DNA from: Lanius collurio
Lineage: Eukaryota; Chordata; Aves; Passeriformes; Laniidae
Length of the DNA stretch: 64,000 nt
Reading direction: 5' to 3'
NCBI GenBank assembly: GCA_020086605.1
Contig: JACBWW010000020.1
Span: 11,242,424-11,306,423, forward strand
Below the pieces are notes generated by a model. The model did no database searches, was not told where the DNA came from, and saw only the letters and a program-made list of their open reading frames with translations. This document shows positions 1 through 12,200 of the stretch, one piece after another. Both the position numbers and the translations under genes were made by a program. Position 1 is the first letter of the stretch. Each line of letters starts with the position of its first letter.

Positions 1-1361
1 CATTTCAGTTTCTCACAGACTAAAGTACCTAAAAATGTGGTTTCCAGTTGAGATATGTCCTTTTTGTAATTATCACCAGTAATTTCTTTATGAGAGGTAA
101 GAAGTCAATTTATAAATATGTAGTTATTGAACTTCAAAGAAAAATCTAATTCCTGGTTGCAGATCAGCTTTGAGGTTTCTTGGGAAGTATTCTGGATAAA
201 TATGTTATTATTTGCATGCAGCATAGTACATGTGCAAAGGGCTTTGCAGGATTCTTGCTTGTCAAAAGATATCACTACATTAACTTTAGCATTGAAGACT
301 AGTTGGTGCAATTCTAACTCTGTTTAATGATGGAATAATTATGATGATTTCTTACATTAATATCTTGTAATAATTTTGAGGAATCTTAGTAGAATTTTGT
401 ACATAGTAAATGGCACTGAGAAGAAAAGATGGACACCTGTGGTTCCAGAAATGGCAGAATCTGGAAATAGCAAAATGATAAAACCTCTATTCTCCTCATA
501 GTGAGGAACTTCTAAATTATGGATTTGATTAAAAGCTCGTTAAGATATGTACTGCAGCACTCTCTTCAACTGCAGGAGAAAAGACAGAGCTGACCTCTAA
601 ATCTACCAGACTTCCTTTGTCTGCTGACAAAAGAAAAATGCATCCTACTTAAACATTGTCACTGGTAAGGGACAATCCATTTCCTTTAATTCCATGAAAA
701 ACATAATATTAACTAATGTAATTTATAATTTTAGCTTGGAAAATATATGAAGCAAGATTTTTATTTACCATTTGCCTATCACAACAAACATCACTACTGG
801 AAGCCAACAGTAGCTTTTGGTTTTAAGGAGACAAAGAAAATCATTATGTTTAAATCAAATAGAAGGCCATAGTGCAGGTATATGAACATCTTATGCACAG
901 AGAGCTGGACTACACAGCAAGAAAGTAGTATTTTAGACAGTCACTTCTCAAAAGGAAACTGTATTTTGAGAAAATCCACTACGTCTCCATTTATTAACTT
1001 GTGAAATATATTTGAAAGAATTATTTTCTTAATCAAGCAGTAAAGGGTGAGAATTCAGAAGAGGTTAAAAGAGCTATAGCTCCCTAATTATCACAGCTCA
1101 ATGTGTAGAATATATATTTCAAGCTATGCAATGTAACAGAACCACTTAAGCTTCTGTAAAGATGTACTTTCTAAGCAAGTAATAACTCAACTAAAGCCTA
1201 AAAACTAATTTAGAATCACATGACTAAAAGTCATGAAGTTAAATTAAATCATAAAATTCTCACAAGTAACCTATGTAATAGTTATGATTTCTTCTCCAGT
1301 GAACACTGATCACTGTGTATGTACTATTTACGAACTTCCAAACTGATTTGGCAGCGCACAT
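1..1361. other. AT-rich DNA, no recognisable feature
   Basis: Unique-looking AT-rich sequence. Short open frames on both strands (for example 105-327) overlap each other, begin at arbitrary ATGs and resemble no protein I know. I see no repeat, RNA gene or regulatory site that I can support. Confidence 0.6.
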
Positions 1362-1715
1362 ATTCACAGAATCATTTGGGTTGGAAAAGAGCTCTAAGAT
1401 ACAGTCCAGCCTTTGACTAATCACCCCCTTGTCAACTAGACCATGGCACTAAGTGCCACATCCAGTCATTATTTGAACACCTCCAGGAGTGGTCCTAGGC
1501 AGTCCATTCCAACATCTAACAAAACTTTCCATAAAGAAATTCTTCCTGATGTCCAGCCTGAACCTCCTCTAGCACAGCTTGAGCTGTGTTCTCTCATCCT
1601 GCTGCTGGTTGCCTGGAAGAAGAGGATGGCCTCCACCTTGCTACAGCCTCCTTTAAAGATAGTTGTAGCACGTGACAAGGTCATCCCTGAGTCTTCTTTT
1701 TTCCAGGCAAGAGAC
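1362..1715 (-). mobile_element. CR1 LINE, 3'-terminal fragment
   Basis: The left end carries the CR1 3' terminus in reverse complement ('cacagaatcatttgggttgg'). It runs through the CR1 3' untranslated region: a 'ggcactaagtgccacatcca' block, a 'ttcttcctgatgtccagcct' block, then the 'ctacagcctcctttaaagat' and 'ttccaggcaa' blocks. CR1 elements are typically truncated at their 5' end, and this copy stops near 1715. The substitutions suggest an old insertion. The small open frames inside (1443-1730 and 1469-1684) are chance products of the repeat. Confidence 0.92.
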
Positions 1716-2950
1716 AGTCATAGTATATGAAGTACAATTCCTCTGTGAATTTCTTATTTTTGTTTTTTAATTTTATTAAAAATATTATGAAGTATGATAT
1801 TTATTACATTTTGCAGCAATATTTAATTCTATTTAAAAGATATGAGAGGGAGAACAAGCATATTAACTAAAGTTCATTAGATGACTGTGATCAGAGAGTT
1901 AAATGACAAAAAAGTTATGACTGCTGCATCTACATACCTATGTATGTATGCATATGTCTGTGTGTGTGTGTGTCTATGTATGCCAAACTTTACCTTAAAA
2001 GATTTGGCAAACATCCCATTGCTGCCACTCAGAAATCCATTGTAACAGAAAGGAAATTAAGACGTGAGGGGAAAAAGATCTGACATGTTTTCCCTCAGGC
2101 TGGACAAAAGATCATGGTCCAATGAGAGTGGAGTCTTACTCCATGTGCTGACATTATACTGCTGATACTCTCAGCACCTACGTACAAGCATCTAAATTTG
2201 AAGAAAATTGCAATTTTCTGGAGAAACATCCTGGCCTTTGCTGTTGTTGAAACCCAGGCCTAAAGGCCCTTGTGATGCATGGTCTTCTCTCCAGTTATTG
2301 TCACTCAGACCTCTGGACACATACCTACAAATAGAGTAGGCAGAATGGATCAGAATTTATCTTGGGGAAAATTCTACATTTACATACATTTATAACGAAT
2401 AAAATATTTAAATAGTTGTTTTCCTGAAAATTACCATACACAAATACAGTATTAAAAAGGCAAAAGGTAATATAATAATTATAAATAAAATAGGTCATTT
2501 CCACTGTGAATAGTCCATTGAGTAAGGTCAACTGTATTTATCAAATACAAAAAATATAATATAAGGAAGCAAAACCATCTCTTTCTATCAACATTTTTGT
2601 CAAAATGAATTGTTTTTGACTAGCTGGATGTTCCAATGGAATACTAACTGTCAAAATACGGAAAAAAATTTCTTAAAAAAACACCACTTCTCCCCCAGCC
2701 TCCCTCCAGCACTACACCTGTGACAGAAAATGTATTTCAGCTGTTTCTAGGCATGGCAGTCTTTTTTTATACTAGAAATAGCTTAAGAATAGAATATATA
2801 AGAATTTTATACAATCTGCTACCTAAAGATTTCAGTCCTTACTTAGCAATTTAGATATGGAAAAGTTTATCAACTACAACTTTAACTTCTTAGCAAGTCT
2901 GCACATCAGTTTGGTAAGAACCCTTCACCTTAAATAAATAAAAATTACAA
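1716..2950. other. AT-rich DNA with a small TG microsatellite
   Basis: No gene or transposon is recognisable. The only structured part is the TATG/TG repeat listed separately. Confidence 0.55.
1939..1973. repeat. TATG / TG microsatellite
   Basis: A short run of TATG units (1939-1950) is followed by about seven and a half TG dinucleotides (1959-1973). This is a simple repeat with no sign of function. Confidence 0.85.
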
Positions 2951-3245
2951 TCACAGAGTCACCAAATGGGTAAAGTTGCTAGAGACCACAGTGGGTCATC
3001 CGGTCCAGGCTCCTTGCTCAAGCAGGGTCATCCTAGAGCACATTGTACAGGACTGTGTCCAGATGTGGGGGAGATTCCACAACCTCCCTGGTCAACCTGT
3101 TTCAGTGCTTGATTACCTGCACAGTAAAGAAGTTCTTTTCCTCTTCAGGTGGTGCATCAGCTTCTGCTTGCTGTCTCTTGTGCAATTGCTTGGCACCACT
3201 GAGAAGAGCCTGGCTCCGTCCTCTTGACACCCTCCCTTCCTAAGC
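2951..3245 (-). mobile_element. CR1 LINE, 3' fragment of a second subfamily
   Basis: In reverse complement it shows the CR1 3' region of a subfamily different from the copy at 1362. Diagnostic blocks are 'ctagagcacattgtacagga', 'gagattccacaacctccctg', 'cagtaaagaagttcttttcc' and 'ttggcaccactgagaagagc'. It is truncated at its 5' end near 3245. The open frames at 2976-3412 lie across it and are not genes. Confidence 0.9.
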
Positions 3246-6200
3246 GGTCTCTTTTTAAAAATTACTTTAATGGCAATATTCATATTCAACTTGCACATAT
3301 AAGTAAAACACACCATCAAGCTGAAGTGCAAGTGATATTCACGATTGTATTTTGAAATGTCTCCATTGAGGAAAGAAGGAAGTAAAATCTTAGTGTGAAA
3401 ATGAGAGCTCATACGGCCTAGTGCCTATGTTCTGTTTGTGATTTTAATATTTGTAATGCAGACTTAACTGGTTCCATCTATGTATGTTCTTCAATTCCAA
3501 TTTCAAAATGTATAACATTTCTTAAAAAAATTTAAAAAGCAACTGAGATAAGAATAGTAGCAAGATACAATGGAGGATAGTCCATTTATTCCTTTTAGTT
3601 TGAGAAAACAAACCTACAAAAGGTAACATCACTTGTTAGTGATCATGAGAAAAAATGAAAAATTTTTAGTAGGAAATTTATTAGTAGAAGCAAGATTAGA
3701 GTTTAAAGCTTTTATTCCTGGAAGCACTGGCCATGTTGGCAAGTACAATATTCTTGGTCTCTTCTGTCTGTTTAAAGAAGAATCCACTTCAAATTTTTTT
3801 AAGATATTTAAAGTTTGGGAAAGGAGTTTCAGATGTCTGAAAGTGTTGAGTTCTTTGAACTTATGCTGTATGGTGCCAGTCTGAACACTCAGACTTGCAG
3901 ATAGATGAATTCCCTTTCTATGCAGTAAGTTGTAAAGTATATTTCTTAGGAATTCTTCTTGTCAACTCTTTTTTATTTATTTACATTTCTGAGTAATTTA
4001 TATTATTTCCCACTAAATACTTACTTTTATAGATGGACTAATTGGAAGCTCACAGCTGTGACAGAAATTGTGGTAATTTTCCCTTTGGGGCACAATAAAA
4101 AATTAATGGTCAAAGTCCAACTGTTAGTCTCTTCAGCACAGACAAGAGTTAAGGTTCTCCATAAATCCTTATATAGCGTATATATAGATATATATATTAA
4201 AAATTATGAAGTTCATTGTTATGAAATTAATATGGCATGTTACACTCATCTGCTTCTCATGACATCTCTATAGGGCATGAGTTAAAAAGCAATGTTTAAA
4301 ATAACTGTAAGTTTTCTCAAACGTGGCTGCCTATTTGAACTACCAGTATGAATATCAAATTAAAAACAACAACAAAAAAAAAGCCCAACACCAACAAATG
4401 CCCACATCCTATTTTAAGGTCAAATAGGTAATAAATCAGTTATTCTGTTGTTAGTCATTGCAATTCATTGCAGTGTTGGACCCATGTATTCCAATATATT
4501 CATCCCCCTCTGGTTGTTGCTGTCAGTCATTCACGCAACTCCCAGAGAGAAAAGGAGTGTGTGTGGCATGTGCTAAGACAAATTAATGTCCAGCTATCTG
4601 AACTGTGCATTAAGTGACAAGGGATGGCAGAAAAGTGTGATTTTTACATTTGGCCCTGTTTTTTATAGCAATTATAAAAAGGAAATTAAAATTATTAATT
4701 TCAGAAGGAAAAACATATAATAATAATAAACTAAGATGAGGCATAGCTATTTTCATTTTCATGTGCTAAACTTCTCAGATTTGTCAATTCTTACTAGGGA
4801 GATAAATACCACGGGTATATATAGTGCATCCCAATGTAATAAAATTAAGGAAATGTTCATAGGAAAGGTAGCTAAGTATTTTCAAAACAAAGATACTATA
4901 TATCCAGTTAAGTACCTGAAGAAGTCACGGCAATAAAGTATTAGGGCTTACTTCTTCTGCCTTTTGTAGTAGCTTTGTTACACTGAACCAGCATGGACCA
5001 GTTTTCTAATGGATCTATTTCCAACTCATGAAGTCACCTTCAGTCTCCAGATGTATAATTCACAGCTGATGCAGAATACAAGGGAAGAGATCAGGTCATT
5101 ATATTAACATTCCTCTAACGTATTCAAAGATCCTTTCAGTGACTCAGAAGATTTAGAAAATGCTACAGGAGTACCTTATACCCAGCTAGTAAAAGTGCCT
5201 ACTATATTTTATCCTGAATGAATAGCAGCAGCAGCTTGATTTTTCAACTTCATTATTTTCCATTTATTTTGTGGGGAGCTTTCTGGTATTTCTTTTATAA
5301 TCTTAGGAGTTTTTTAAGAAGGCAATAGAAACATTCTTTTGTAGTTCTTTGGATTGCACGTCAGACTCAGCAGAATACATTTGAGATTCATAATTTTATC
5401 CCTTTATTTTGCCAACACTGTCCTAAATATTTTGCCAAATCTCCTCTCCTTCCAAATACTTCAGAATATAACAGAGCTGTTCTGTTCTCAGGGATTAATT
5501 TACCAATTTAAAGTAGTTAGAATACATTCTTTTAATGTCTGTTTCCCGTTTTCCCTGATTTTCCCTTCCAGCATATAAAAACAGATTGTCTTTGCACTGT
5601 AAAGTCTTCAATTAAGCAGATAAACAATACAGTCTTATGAGAAATATTATTATATTCATTTCCCCTTTGCAATTTAGACCATAACCTGAAAACTTAAATA
5701 AATAGAAACCATATATAATTTGCAATTAATTTTTTCCCCCACTTTCTCTTCATCTAGTGAACTGTAAAAATATTTGCTGACATAATGAGTCAGACTTACT
5801 CGGCCTTTTCCATACTTTCCATGTTTTCTGTTTTATGTGAAGGCAGAATTTCTCTAGCTATCAGGTTTGCTTTATTTTCAGAGGAAAATCCTATAAACTT
5901 CTGTTTTCAAAACATGCTTTTGATTGGACATAAATCTATATTACACCTCACACTTTTAAGGATTTCTGGCACTTAAAAAGTCAAAATCATATACTACGAG
6001 AGATAAAAGGTTGGACATATCAGAGCAAAAAACACAGCAAATTTAATATGCTCTGCATCAGGTTGGATTAATTTCAAGGAGTATGATTCAAAAAGAAAAA
6101 GTATTACTTTGTGAAAAAAACCCCAAACATGTTTATTTAAACTCCTTTAAGTAGAAGCTGTAAACTCTATGAGAAAGAAACTGCTCAAATGGGGATCTAA

Positions 6201-7989
6201 GTAGATGTGAAGGGCCGGAGTAGTTTGGAAGGTTTCATTGTCCAGCTCTCTGCATTCCTTCACAGTTCTGATGGAAATTTTCCCATTATTGTGTATGACA
6301 CAGCTTAAAGAAAGCAAGTTTACCCTGCACAAATATACATGGTGGAATAAAAAATTAGGATAGTTATTTTTTTATGCTGAGAAGTAAATTTTTAGTTCTC
6401 AAATATTGTCTCCACTATTGATAAAGAAGCTAATATGTTTATGTTAAGACAGTTGTTACTACTTTTCATTATTTAATCTAATGCCTTCATTGCGTGTTTG
6501 CCTGCTAGAGTTTTGCAAGCAGGTAAGATAACTATTTTCTTTTGTAATGGAGTTTAAAAAGTTTCGATTTAAAAAAAATCCACTCCAGTTCAAGACAGAA
6601 ATAAAGTAATTTGTTATAAGTACTTATTATGATGACATTTTACTCCTGGATCACCAGATTTTCTTCCCCTTTCTCTCCTGTGATGAGGTCATACAAGTTA
6701 TAAAAGCAAGTTATATTTAGATTATTACTGAGTTTATTCAAGTGTAAAAAAAGCTCTCCCTTGACTTTGTGTTGTGATCCATACAACACAGAATCATTTG
6801 ACTTCTGTCTTGATTTCTGAGGCCCACTTTTTGCAATCCAGTGGGGGAAATACTTTGTGCTTCTCAGTAATCAACCTGGCTCCTCCTCACCCAACATTTC
6901 AACTTCACTGAACATTACACAATTTGTGAAAACATGGTAAAAAGCAAGAACAGAAATATTCTCCATTGTCTTCAGTAAATTTCATCAGGGATTCTACCTG
7001 TGCAAAGTATGCTGGATTTATCTGTGACTATGATAACCATTGCTTGACCAAATCAACATTAGCTTATTCTAGCAAATTTTCATTCACAAATGCTATCATA
7101 TTATCAGTTAGATTTCTGTAAAAGTTCATCCAAAGAGCTGTGATTATAACCCTGAAGAACAATTTTTAAATACTTCTAGAAGTATTCCATTGTACTGCTC
7201 TAAAAGTACTTCCAGAAGTAATTTTTAAATTGTTGGATTTAATTAAATCTTCAAATCTTAAACCTTGCTAACACAATCACACACTTTATAAGCTGGATAA
7301 TTTCCTACCTACAGATAACACAACCTGCAAAGGGGACTCCATTATAATACACTTTGTGATATGAGTTTTACCATTTTATGTTGGGATACCTTGCCCCGAT
7401 CCCCGCTTACAACAATCTTAGTTCTACATTTTTTTTCATGTCTTTATTATCATCAGGAACACAAAACTTAGAGTCCAATGGAGAATAAGAAATGACAACA
7501 TTATCTTCATAGATGATCCTTTTTTGTTTGTTAGCAAAGAAAACTATGGGGGGTGGTGAAATGATAAAAAAGAGATGTGCATTCAGAAAAAAATCATTAT
7601 GGTTCTATGCTTGTGCACAGGCACTCAGTCTTGAGATTTTGCTCCATAATATTCTTGGCATTTACTTTATATTCACATATATAATTTTTGAAATATCTGA
7701 TAAAAAATTTAAAGTAATTTAAAGTGCAAAATACTATATTTCATAAACTAATATAATTGACAATTGTTTAGGGAAATCAAAATCTGTACTTTACAGCTCA
7801 GATCTCAGCAGTGACAAAATAAGAAGAAGAAAGCAAAGCAACAGTCAAATGAAAGAAAAAGTTAATTAAACAATGAAAAAAATATTAGATTAATTAAAAA
7901 ATGCATAAGGAGTCAAGGCAATATCTTACATGAAGGTGACAGTCAAAAAGAAAAAAACTGTGTTTATATGTCACTTCTGTCAATACAGG
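3246..7989. other. AT-rich DNA, no recognisable gene
   Basis: Long AT-rich stretch with scattered A/T runs, an ACAAC/A-rich patch near 4365-4400 and an imperfect TATA repeat near 4165-4200. The open frames are 60-105 codons, AT-driven and unlike any family I know. The inverted repeat at 7160-7232 is listed separately. Confidence 0.55.
7160..7232. repeat. Imperfect inverted repeat (hairpin-forming)
   Basis: The left arm, 7160-7184, pairs with the right arm, 7206-7232, with a few mismatches. Each arm contains a palindromic core: 'tacttctagaagta' is a perfect 14 bp palindrome and 'tacttccagaagta' is the same with one change. It matches no transposon that I recognise, and its function is unknown. 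Confidence 0.7.
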
Positions 7990-8042
7990 TATTCAGGCTG
8001 GAATGATGGGCTGAGGCCAACTGTGTGAGGTTCAACAAGGCC
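7990..8042 (+). mobile_element. CR1 LINE, left part of a copy split by an LTR
   Basis: Reads as CR1 coding-end sequence in the plus direction ('gatgggctgaggccaa', then 'gaggttcaacaaggcc'). It breaks off at 8042 where the LTR starts, and the element resumes at 8603 with the next CR1 bases. The two parts are one insertion. Confidence 0.85.
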
Positions 8043-8255
8043 TGGTGATGATGCACGAGTCGGGGGATGGAAAGAGCGTCGCGTCCGTGCCGATCGCATC
8101 CCACCAGAGCCCCCCGGGACGTGCTGCGTGAGCGCCCTCGGACCCCTGTGACACCCGCAGTAGGCGGATACTGCCACACACACAGAGCCGGACAGCGCCT
8201 GCAGCGCCGCCGGGGACAAAGAGGCGGGAGGGGTCCTCTGTAAGGAGTTCCACAG

Positions 8256-8261
8256 TTTATT
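8256..8261 (-). terminator. Poly(A) signal of LTR
   Basis: Minus-strand AATAAA at the R-region position of the LTR, about 60 bp downstream of the TATA-like box. Confidence 0.55.
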
Positions 8262-8320
8262 GAGATCCTCTCTCGAAGGGATCCTGGAACAAAGGACACA
8301 GGACACTGAGGGGTCCAGGG

Positions 8321-8328
8321 TTTTATCC
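8321..8328 (-). promoter_or_regulatory. TATA-like box of LTR
   Basis: Minus-strand GGATAAAA inside the solo LTR, upstream of its poly(A) signal. It is a plausible relic of the retroviral promoter; activity is unknown. Confidence 0.5.
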
Positions 8329-8602
8329 GGATCGGCACCGGGGGTGGGCATAACATAGGGGAACAATCTCCTAGGGGCCAAGGAGTGACACGGCAGTGAC
8401 CAGTGGGAAAGGCGAGGAGTGGTACAACGGACCCAAGAACCAGTGGGGTATCAAGGAAAGGAGAACTATCTAGAACATGAACTTAAAAGGGGTAAAAAGG
8501 GGGTGGTCTTAGACCTCTGAGTGTGCCCACCAGCAGACCTCCACTGTTTTGGGGTCCTGAGGCTCCCTGGCCAATGCTGTGGTGGACTCAACCACTGCAA
8601 CA

Positions 8603-9284
8603 GCCTAGTGCTACAGTTACAGCAAACCCCTGCAATGCTCCAGGCTGGGGGAAGAGTGGCTGGAAAGTGGCCCAGCAGAAAATGGGGATGCTGGCCAATA
8701 GCTTCTGGATATGAGCCAGCTGTGCCCAGGTGGCCAAGAAGGCCAGTGGCACCTGGCCTGTGTCAGAAATAGTGTGGCCAGCAGGACCAGGGCAACAACT
8801 ATCCCCTGTATTTGGCACTGGTGAAGCCACACCTCAAATCCTGGGCCCCTCACTACAAAAAAGATGTTAAGGGGCTGGAGCGAGTCCAGACATGGACAAA
8901 CGAGCTGGGGAAGGCTCTAGAGAGTAAGTTGTAGTTGTCATGAGGAGCGGCTGAGGGACCTGGGGGTCTTTAGCCCGGAGAAAAGAGGGAAGTTTTAGAA
9001 CGGTGGGTGTCAGTTTTTTCTCCCGGACAACAGAATATAGCCTAAAACAGTGCCAGGGAAGGTTCAGGTTGAACAACAGGAAGAATGTTTTCATGTAAAG
9101 AGTTGTTAGGCATTGGAATGGGCTGCCTAGGGAGGTGGTGGAGTCACCATCCTTGGAGGTGTTCAGGAAACAAATGGACATGTCGTGTAGTGCTATGGTC
9201 TAGTTGGCAAGGTATTGATTGGTAAAAGACTGGATTCAATGATCACAGAGGTCTTTTCCAACTTAAATGATTCTGTGATTATGT
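8603..9284 (+). mobile_element. CR1 LINE, right part including 3' end
   Basis: Continues the CR1 begun at 7990. Successive CR1 blocks are present: 'gggaagagtggctggaaagt', 'cccaggtggccaagaaggcc', 'agaaatagtgtggccagcag', 'gcggctgagggacctggggg' and 'gggaggtggtggagtcacca'. The terminal block 'gaggtcttttccaactt' runs into 'attctgtgatt'. A stretch around 8990 is deleted compared with the usual CR1 order. The reverse transcriptase frame is broken and no protein is encoded. Confidence 0.95.
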
Positions 9285-10266
9285 GGAATAAAAAGAACCA
9301 TAGATCTTAGATATGTATTGCACTACTGCTTAATGGAAAATACTGTTACTGTTAAAAATAAAACAGTTTTACATCAACAGGTGGTTCACTTTCAGAGTGA
9401 CTCAAGTATTATTGGGGCAGTGAGGTCAATATGGAAACAAGTTTTAGTCCAATGCATTGTAATAGATTATTGTAATAATTGATCTAAGATCTTGCTTCTA
9501 GACAATAAATAACTCAGATTATTTTGATTTGCCTATTATTATTGAAAAAATCTGCAGTTGTGAAGAAATTGTTGTTGCCATAACTTCAGATGTTTAACAG
9601 CATATAAACTCTTCGACAGTTTTGTTCTTTTATCTACTATTTGTGACTGTATAATTTCTGATCTGCTTAATTCTTTCATAAAAAGAAAATACCTAACTTA
9701 AAATTACAGCACTGTGTGTGGTTGTACAATACCCCACGTAGTGCTGTGTTGAGTGATATTACACCACAAAAATTATTATTCAATATAATGCATTATTTAT
9801 AGTTTGGGCTTGCAGATGTTGAAGTGTATCATACATCAATATCTACTTTGTTGGCTATCAGTAAAGGTTATTTGAAAGGGAGCTTTTTACTTCTTTACTC
9901 AAGAAAATTCAGAAGAAACAGAAAAATAAACATTTTTCTTACAAACCAACAAACTATTCCAAAGAAATCTCTTAGATAAAATAAATCAGATAAATAGAAA
10001 TACAAATTTTTATAGGAAATACTACATTTTAGAAAGTTCTTATATGACCTTATTTTGAGTTCAGTTGCTTCATCTCGGTGAAGATGTATCACAGATTAAT
10101 GAGTTTCATGCAAAGGCGACAAAACCGATTAATGATAAGGTAAGATTTACATAATATGAGAGGTTACAGTGACAAAGTAATAGGAAAAAAAAGAATACCG
10201 TGGAAAGTTGAGTAGCATATGAAGGACAAATTAAAATGGATTACGTTCACTTTTTAATTTAGTTTT
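9285..10266. other. AT-rich DNA, nothing recognised
   Basis: Plain AT-rich sequence between the CR1 and the GC-rich LTR-like island. No repeat or gene seen. Confidence 0.55.
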
Positions 10267-11249
10267 TGTCCTGGGTTTAGAAACTCAATGGGGAAATTAA
10301 GGCCACTCAAGCCATCCCCTTTTCTATAACTGAGAAAAAAAAAAACGGTTAAGGGAGAGGCAAGTCGGAGTCACAATCTTCTAAAGAGGCTTGCAATAAA
10401 CACATCAATAATAAATGAGCCTACAAAAAAGGGGAATGGCTTTACCAACAAAGGCGAGCTACCACGTCCCCCCACCCAGAGCAAAACCGAAGTTGTGGCT
10501 TGCCCCCGTGCTGTCTGCCACGTGGTGCTCGGGAGCGCCGAGGACAGCGCTCCGGAGAGGTTCTTTTTGCGGCCCAACCTCCTCCTCCCAGCCCCCGAGC
10601 GATGCAAAAGCGGGGCCAGAACAAATCCCGGAGAGCTGGTTTGGGGCAGGAGCTGCTGTGCGGGGCTGGGTGGCGCTGAGCACCCTCCCTGTCCGGAGCA
10701 GCCCCAGCGCTGGTGGCGGCTCTGTGTGCCCCAGGGCAGCGGCGCTCTGGGCTGCTGCTCTCTCTTGCGGTGGAAGAAGCAGCGAGCCAGCAGGCAACAT
10801 ACGGCTGGCTCAGGAGCGGGCTTTGGCTCCCCAGGGCTTGGCTGGATCCGGAGTTACCCCCGCCGCTCCACTTCCCACGGCAAACTCCTGCACAGGAGCT
10901 TTTCAAGGGTTGGGCTCCATGGGGATGGAAAATGATGAACAGGGAAGCTGCGGTGTTGGTGATGCGGTCCAGGCTGCCCCTTCTTCTCCCCAGCACCATG
11001 CCAGGGAAGAATGGCCACCTTTCTGCTTCCCCTGCTGCCTTAAAAAGATGGTCCGCTAAGGGTGACCTGGAGAAGTGTAGAGGGCACAGTGCTGGTCACC
11101 CGCACATAATGCTGAACTCCGCCTCCTATCCCTCTAACTAGGACAGTTTCCTGTGTGGTAACTCTTTGTAAATAAAAGGTAGTTTGAAATACCATATTCT
11201 TATAGCAAGGAAAATGTTTCCTAAACAAAGCAATAACTTTTTGCTGACA
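10267..11249 (+). mobile_element. Probable LTR, GC-rich
   Basis: A roughly 980 bp block begins TGTCCTGGGTTTAG, the same opening as the well-bounded LTR at 29122-29746 read on its own strand. It turns strongly GC- and CpG-rich from about 10440 to 11060. A TATA-like TTAAAAAG sits near 11041 and an AATAAA at 11171-11176, about 130 bp apart, as expected for U3-R of a plus-strand LTR. The right end is uncertain (candidate 'gctgaca' ending 11249) and I could not find a target duplication. Long overlapping frames on both strands (for example 10415-11059) reflect high GC and share no family resemblance. A CpG island of a nearby gene is the main alternative. Confidence 0.6.
11171..11176 (+). terminator. 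Poly(A) signal of the 10.3 kb LTR-like block
   Basis: AATAAA about 130 bp after the TATA-like TTAAAAAG. The position fits the R region of an LTR. Confidence 0.4.
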
Positions 11250-12200
11250 AACGGTGACTACTAGTCAGATATAGGAACAAGGGGTTGGAGCAAATGAAAC
11301 AATTAACAACTCACTAAGACAGCTCCTCTGTAACTGATCTGTATTTAATGATAGTTACTGTTTGTTTCCAGATGTTTGCAGATTAGGCTGTAGTGTGGTG
11401 CATTAAAGTTCATTGATTTATTCAAAGTCAGGCATAATAATATCCAAAATTAAAATGGTAAGATTTTTACATTATATTAAGTTAAAAACTGTCTTCTGCC
11501 CTCCTCCCCCCCTGGTTTAAATGGCATCAAATACCAATAATTTTTTTGTATGATTATAATGGGTGCAATAGTACATAAATATCCAATTGATAATTATTAG
11601 AATAAATAATTATTATAATAATTATTAATAAATAATTATGTTATTACAGTACACCAATTTCAAATACTGAAATGCAGAAAGCATCAACAAGGTTGTTTGT
11701 TAAAGAGGTAAAGCTCTAAATTCAATTGCACATAGAAATGGAGTTAATCTGTAAATTTTGAAAAAAAATGGTGGAAATTGATAGACTGTCTTTCGTTAAT
11801 TTGGTTTAACTATCTGTCTCTTTTGTTTAATTTTTAGCCATTTCATATTATTCTAGCTATGTGCCTAAAGTTAATTGCTTGGTTATGTTTGTTGGCGGCA
11901 AGAAACAGGTTAAAGATAACAAATCCAGGCTCAAAGGAGCTACCTGTGAAAGACTGGATGAAGTTAACTAGTTTTGCCTGTTAGCTATGGAGAAAATGTA
12001 GACAACTAGATTACATCTGACATAGAGCACTGGATGTCAGATGACATGTATCTTATCTGATGTGCTTTACTTTGGTTACTAATACATTTTTCTCTAGGAT
12101 CCATGCACAGAACTGCATAATAAAAAAAGACAATCATTGTCTACTTAGGATTGTATCTAAAACAGGTGACATGAATCATCTCAACAAGAGGAAAACCAGC
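11250..12200. other. AT-rich DNA with an ATT/AAT-rich patch
   Basis: No gene seen. Around 11590-11640 there is a degenerate ATAATT-type low-complexity tract. Confidence 0.6.

Larger units (their letters stand above)
8043..8602 (-). mobile_element. Solo ERV LTR inserted into CR1
   Basis: A 560 bp GC-rich block on the minus strand begins TGTTGCAG and ends ATCACCA, giving the TG...CA ends of a retroviral LTR. On that strand it has a TATA-like GGATAAAA (8321-8328) followed about 60 bp later by an AATAAA poly(A) signal (8256-8261), which is the expected U3-R order. The CR1 flanks join smoothly when the block is removed. Target duplication is unclear: only 'gcc' repeats exactly at the edges, or 6 bp with two mismatches (aaggcc/acagcc) if the right edge is moved 2 bp. 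No internal viral genes remain. The overlapping frames at 7964-8381 are artefacts of GC-rich sequence. The low decay and CpG content suggest a fairly young insertion. Confidence 0.85.

Noticed and set aside
7964..8381. 130-133 codon minus-strand frames
   Set aside because: They lie across the U3/R region of a solo LTR; they are GC-driven and overlap one another.
10415..11059. 214-codon plus-strand frame and 185-codon minus-strand frame
   Set aside because: They overlap in a GC-rich LTR-like block on opposite strands, with no family resemblance and no splice or start context.
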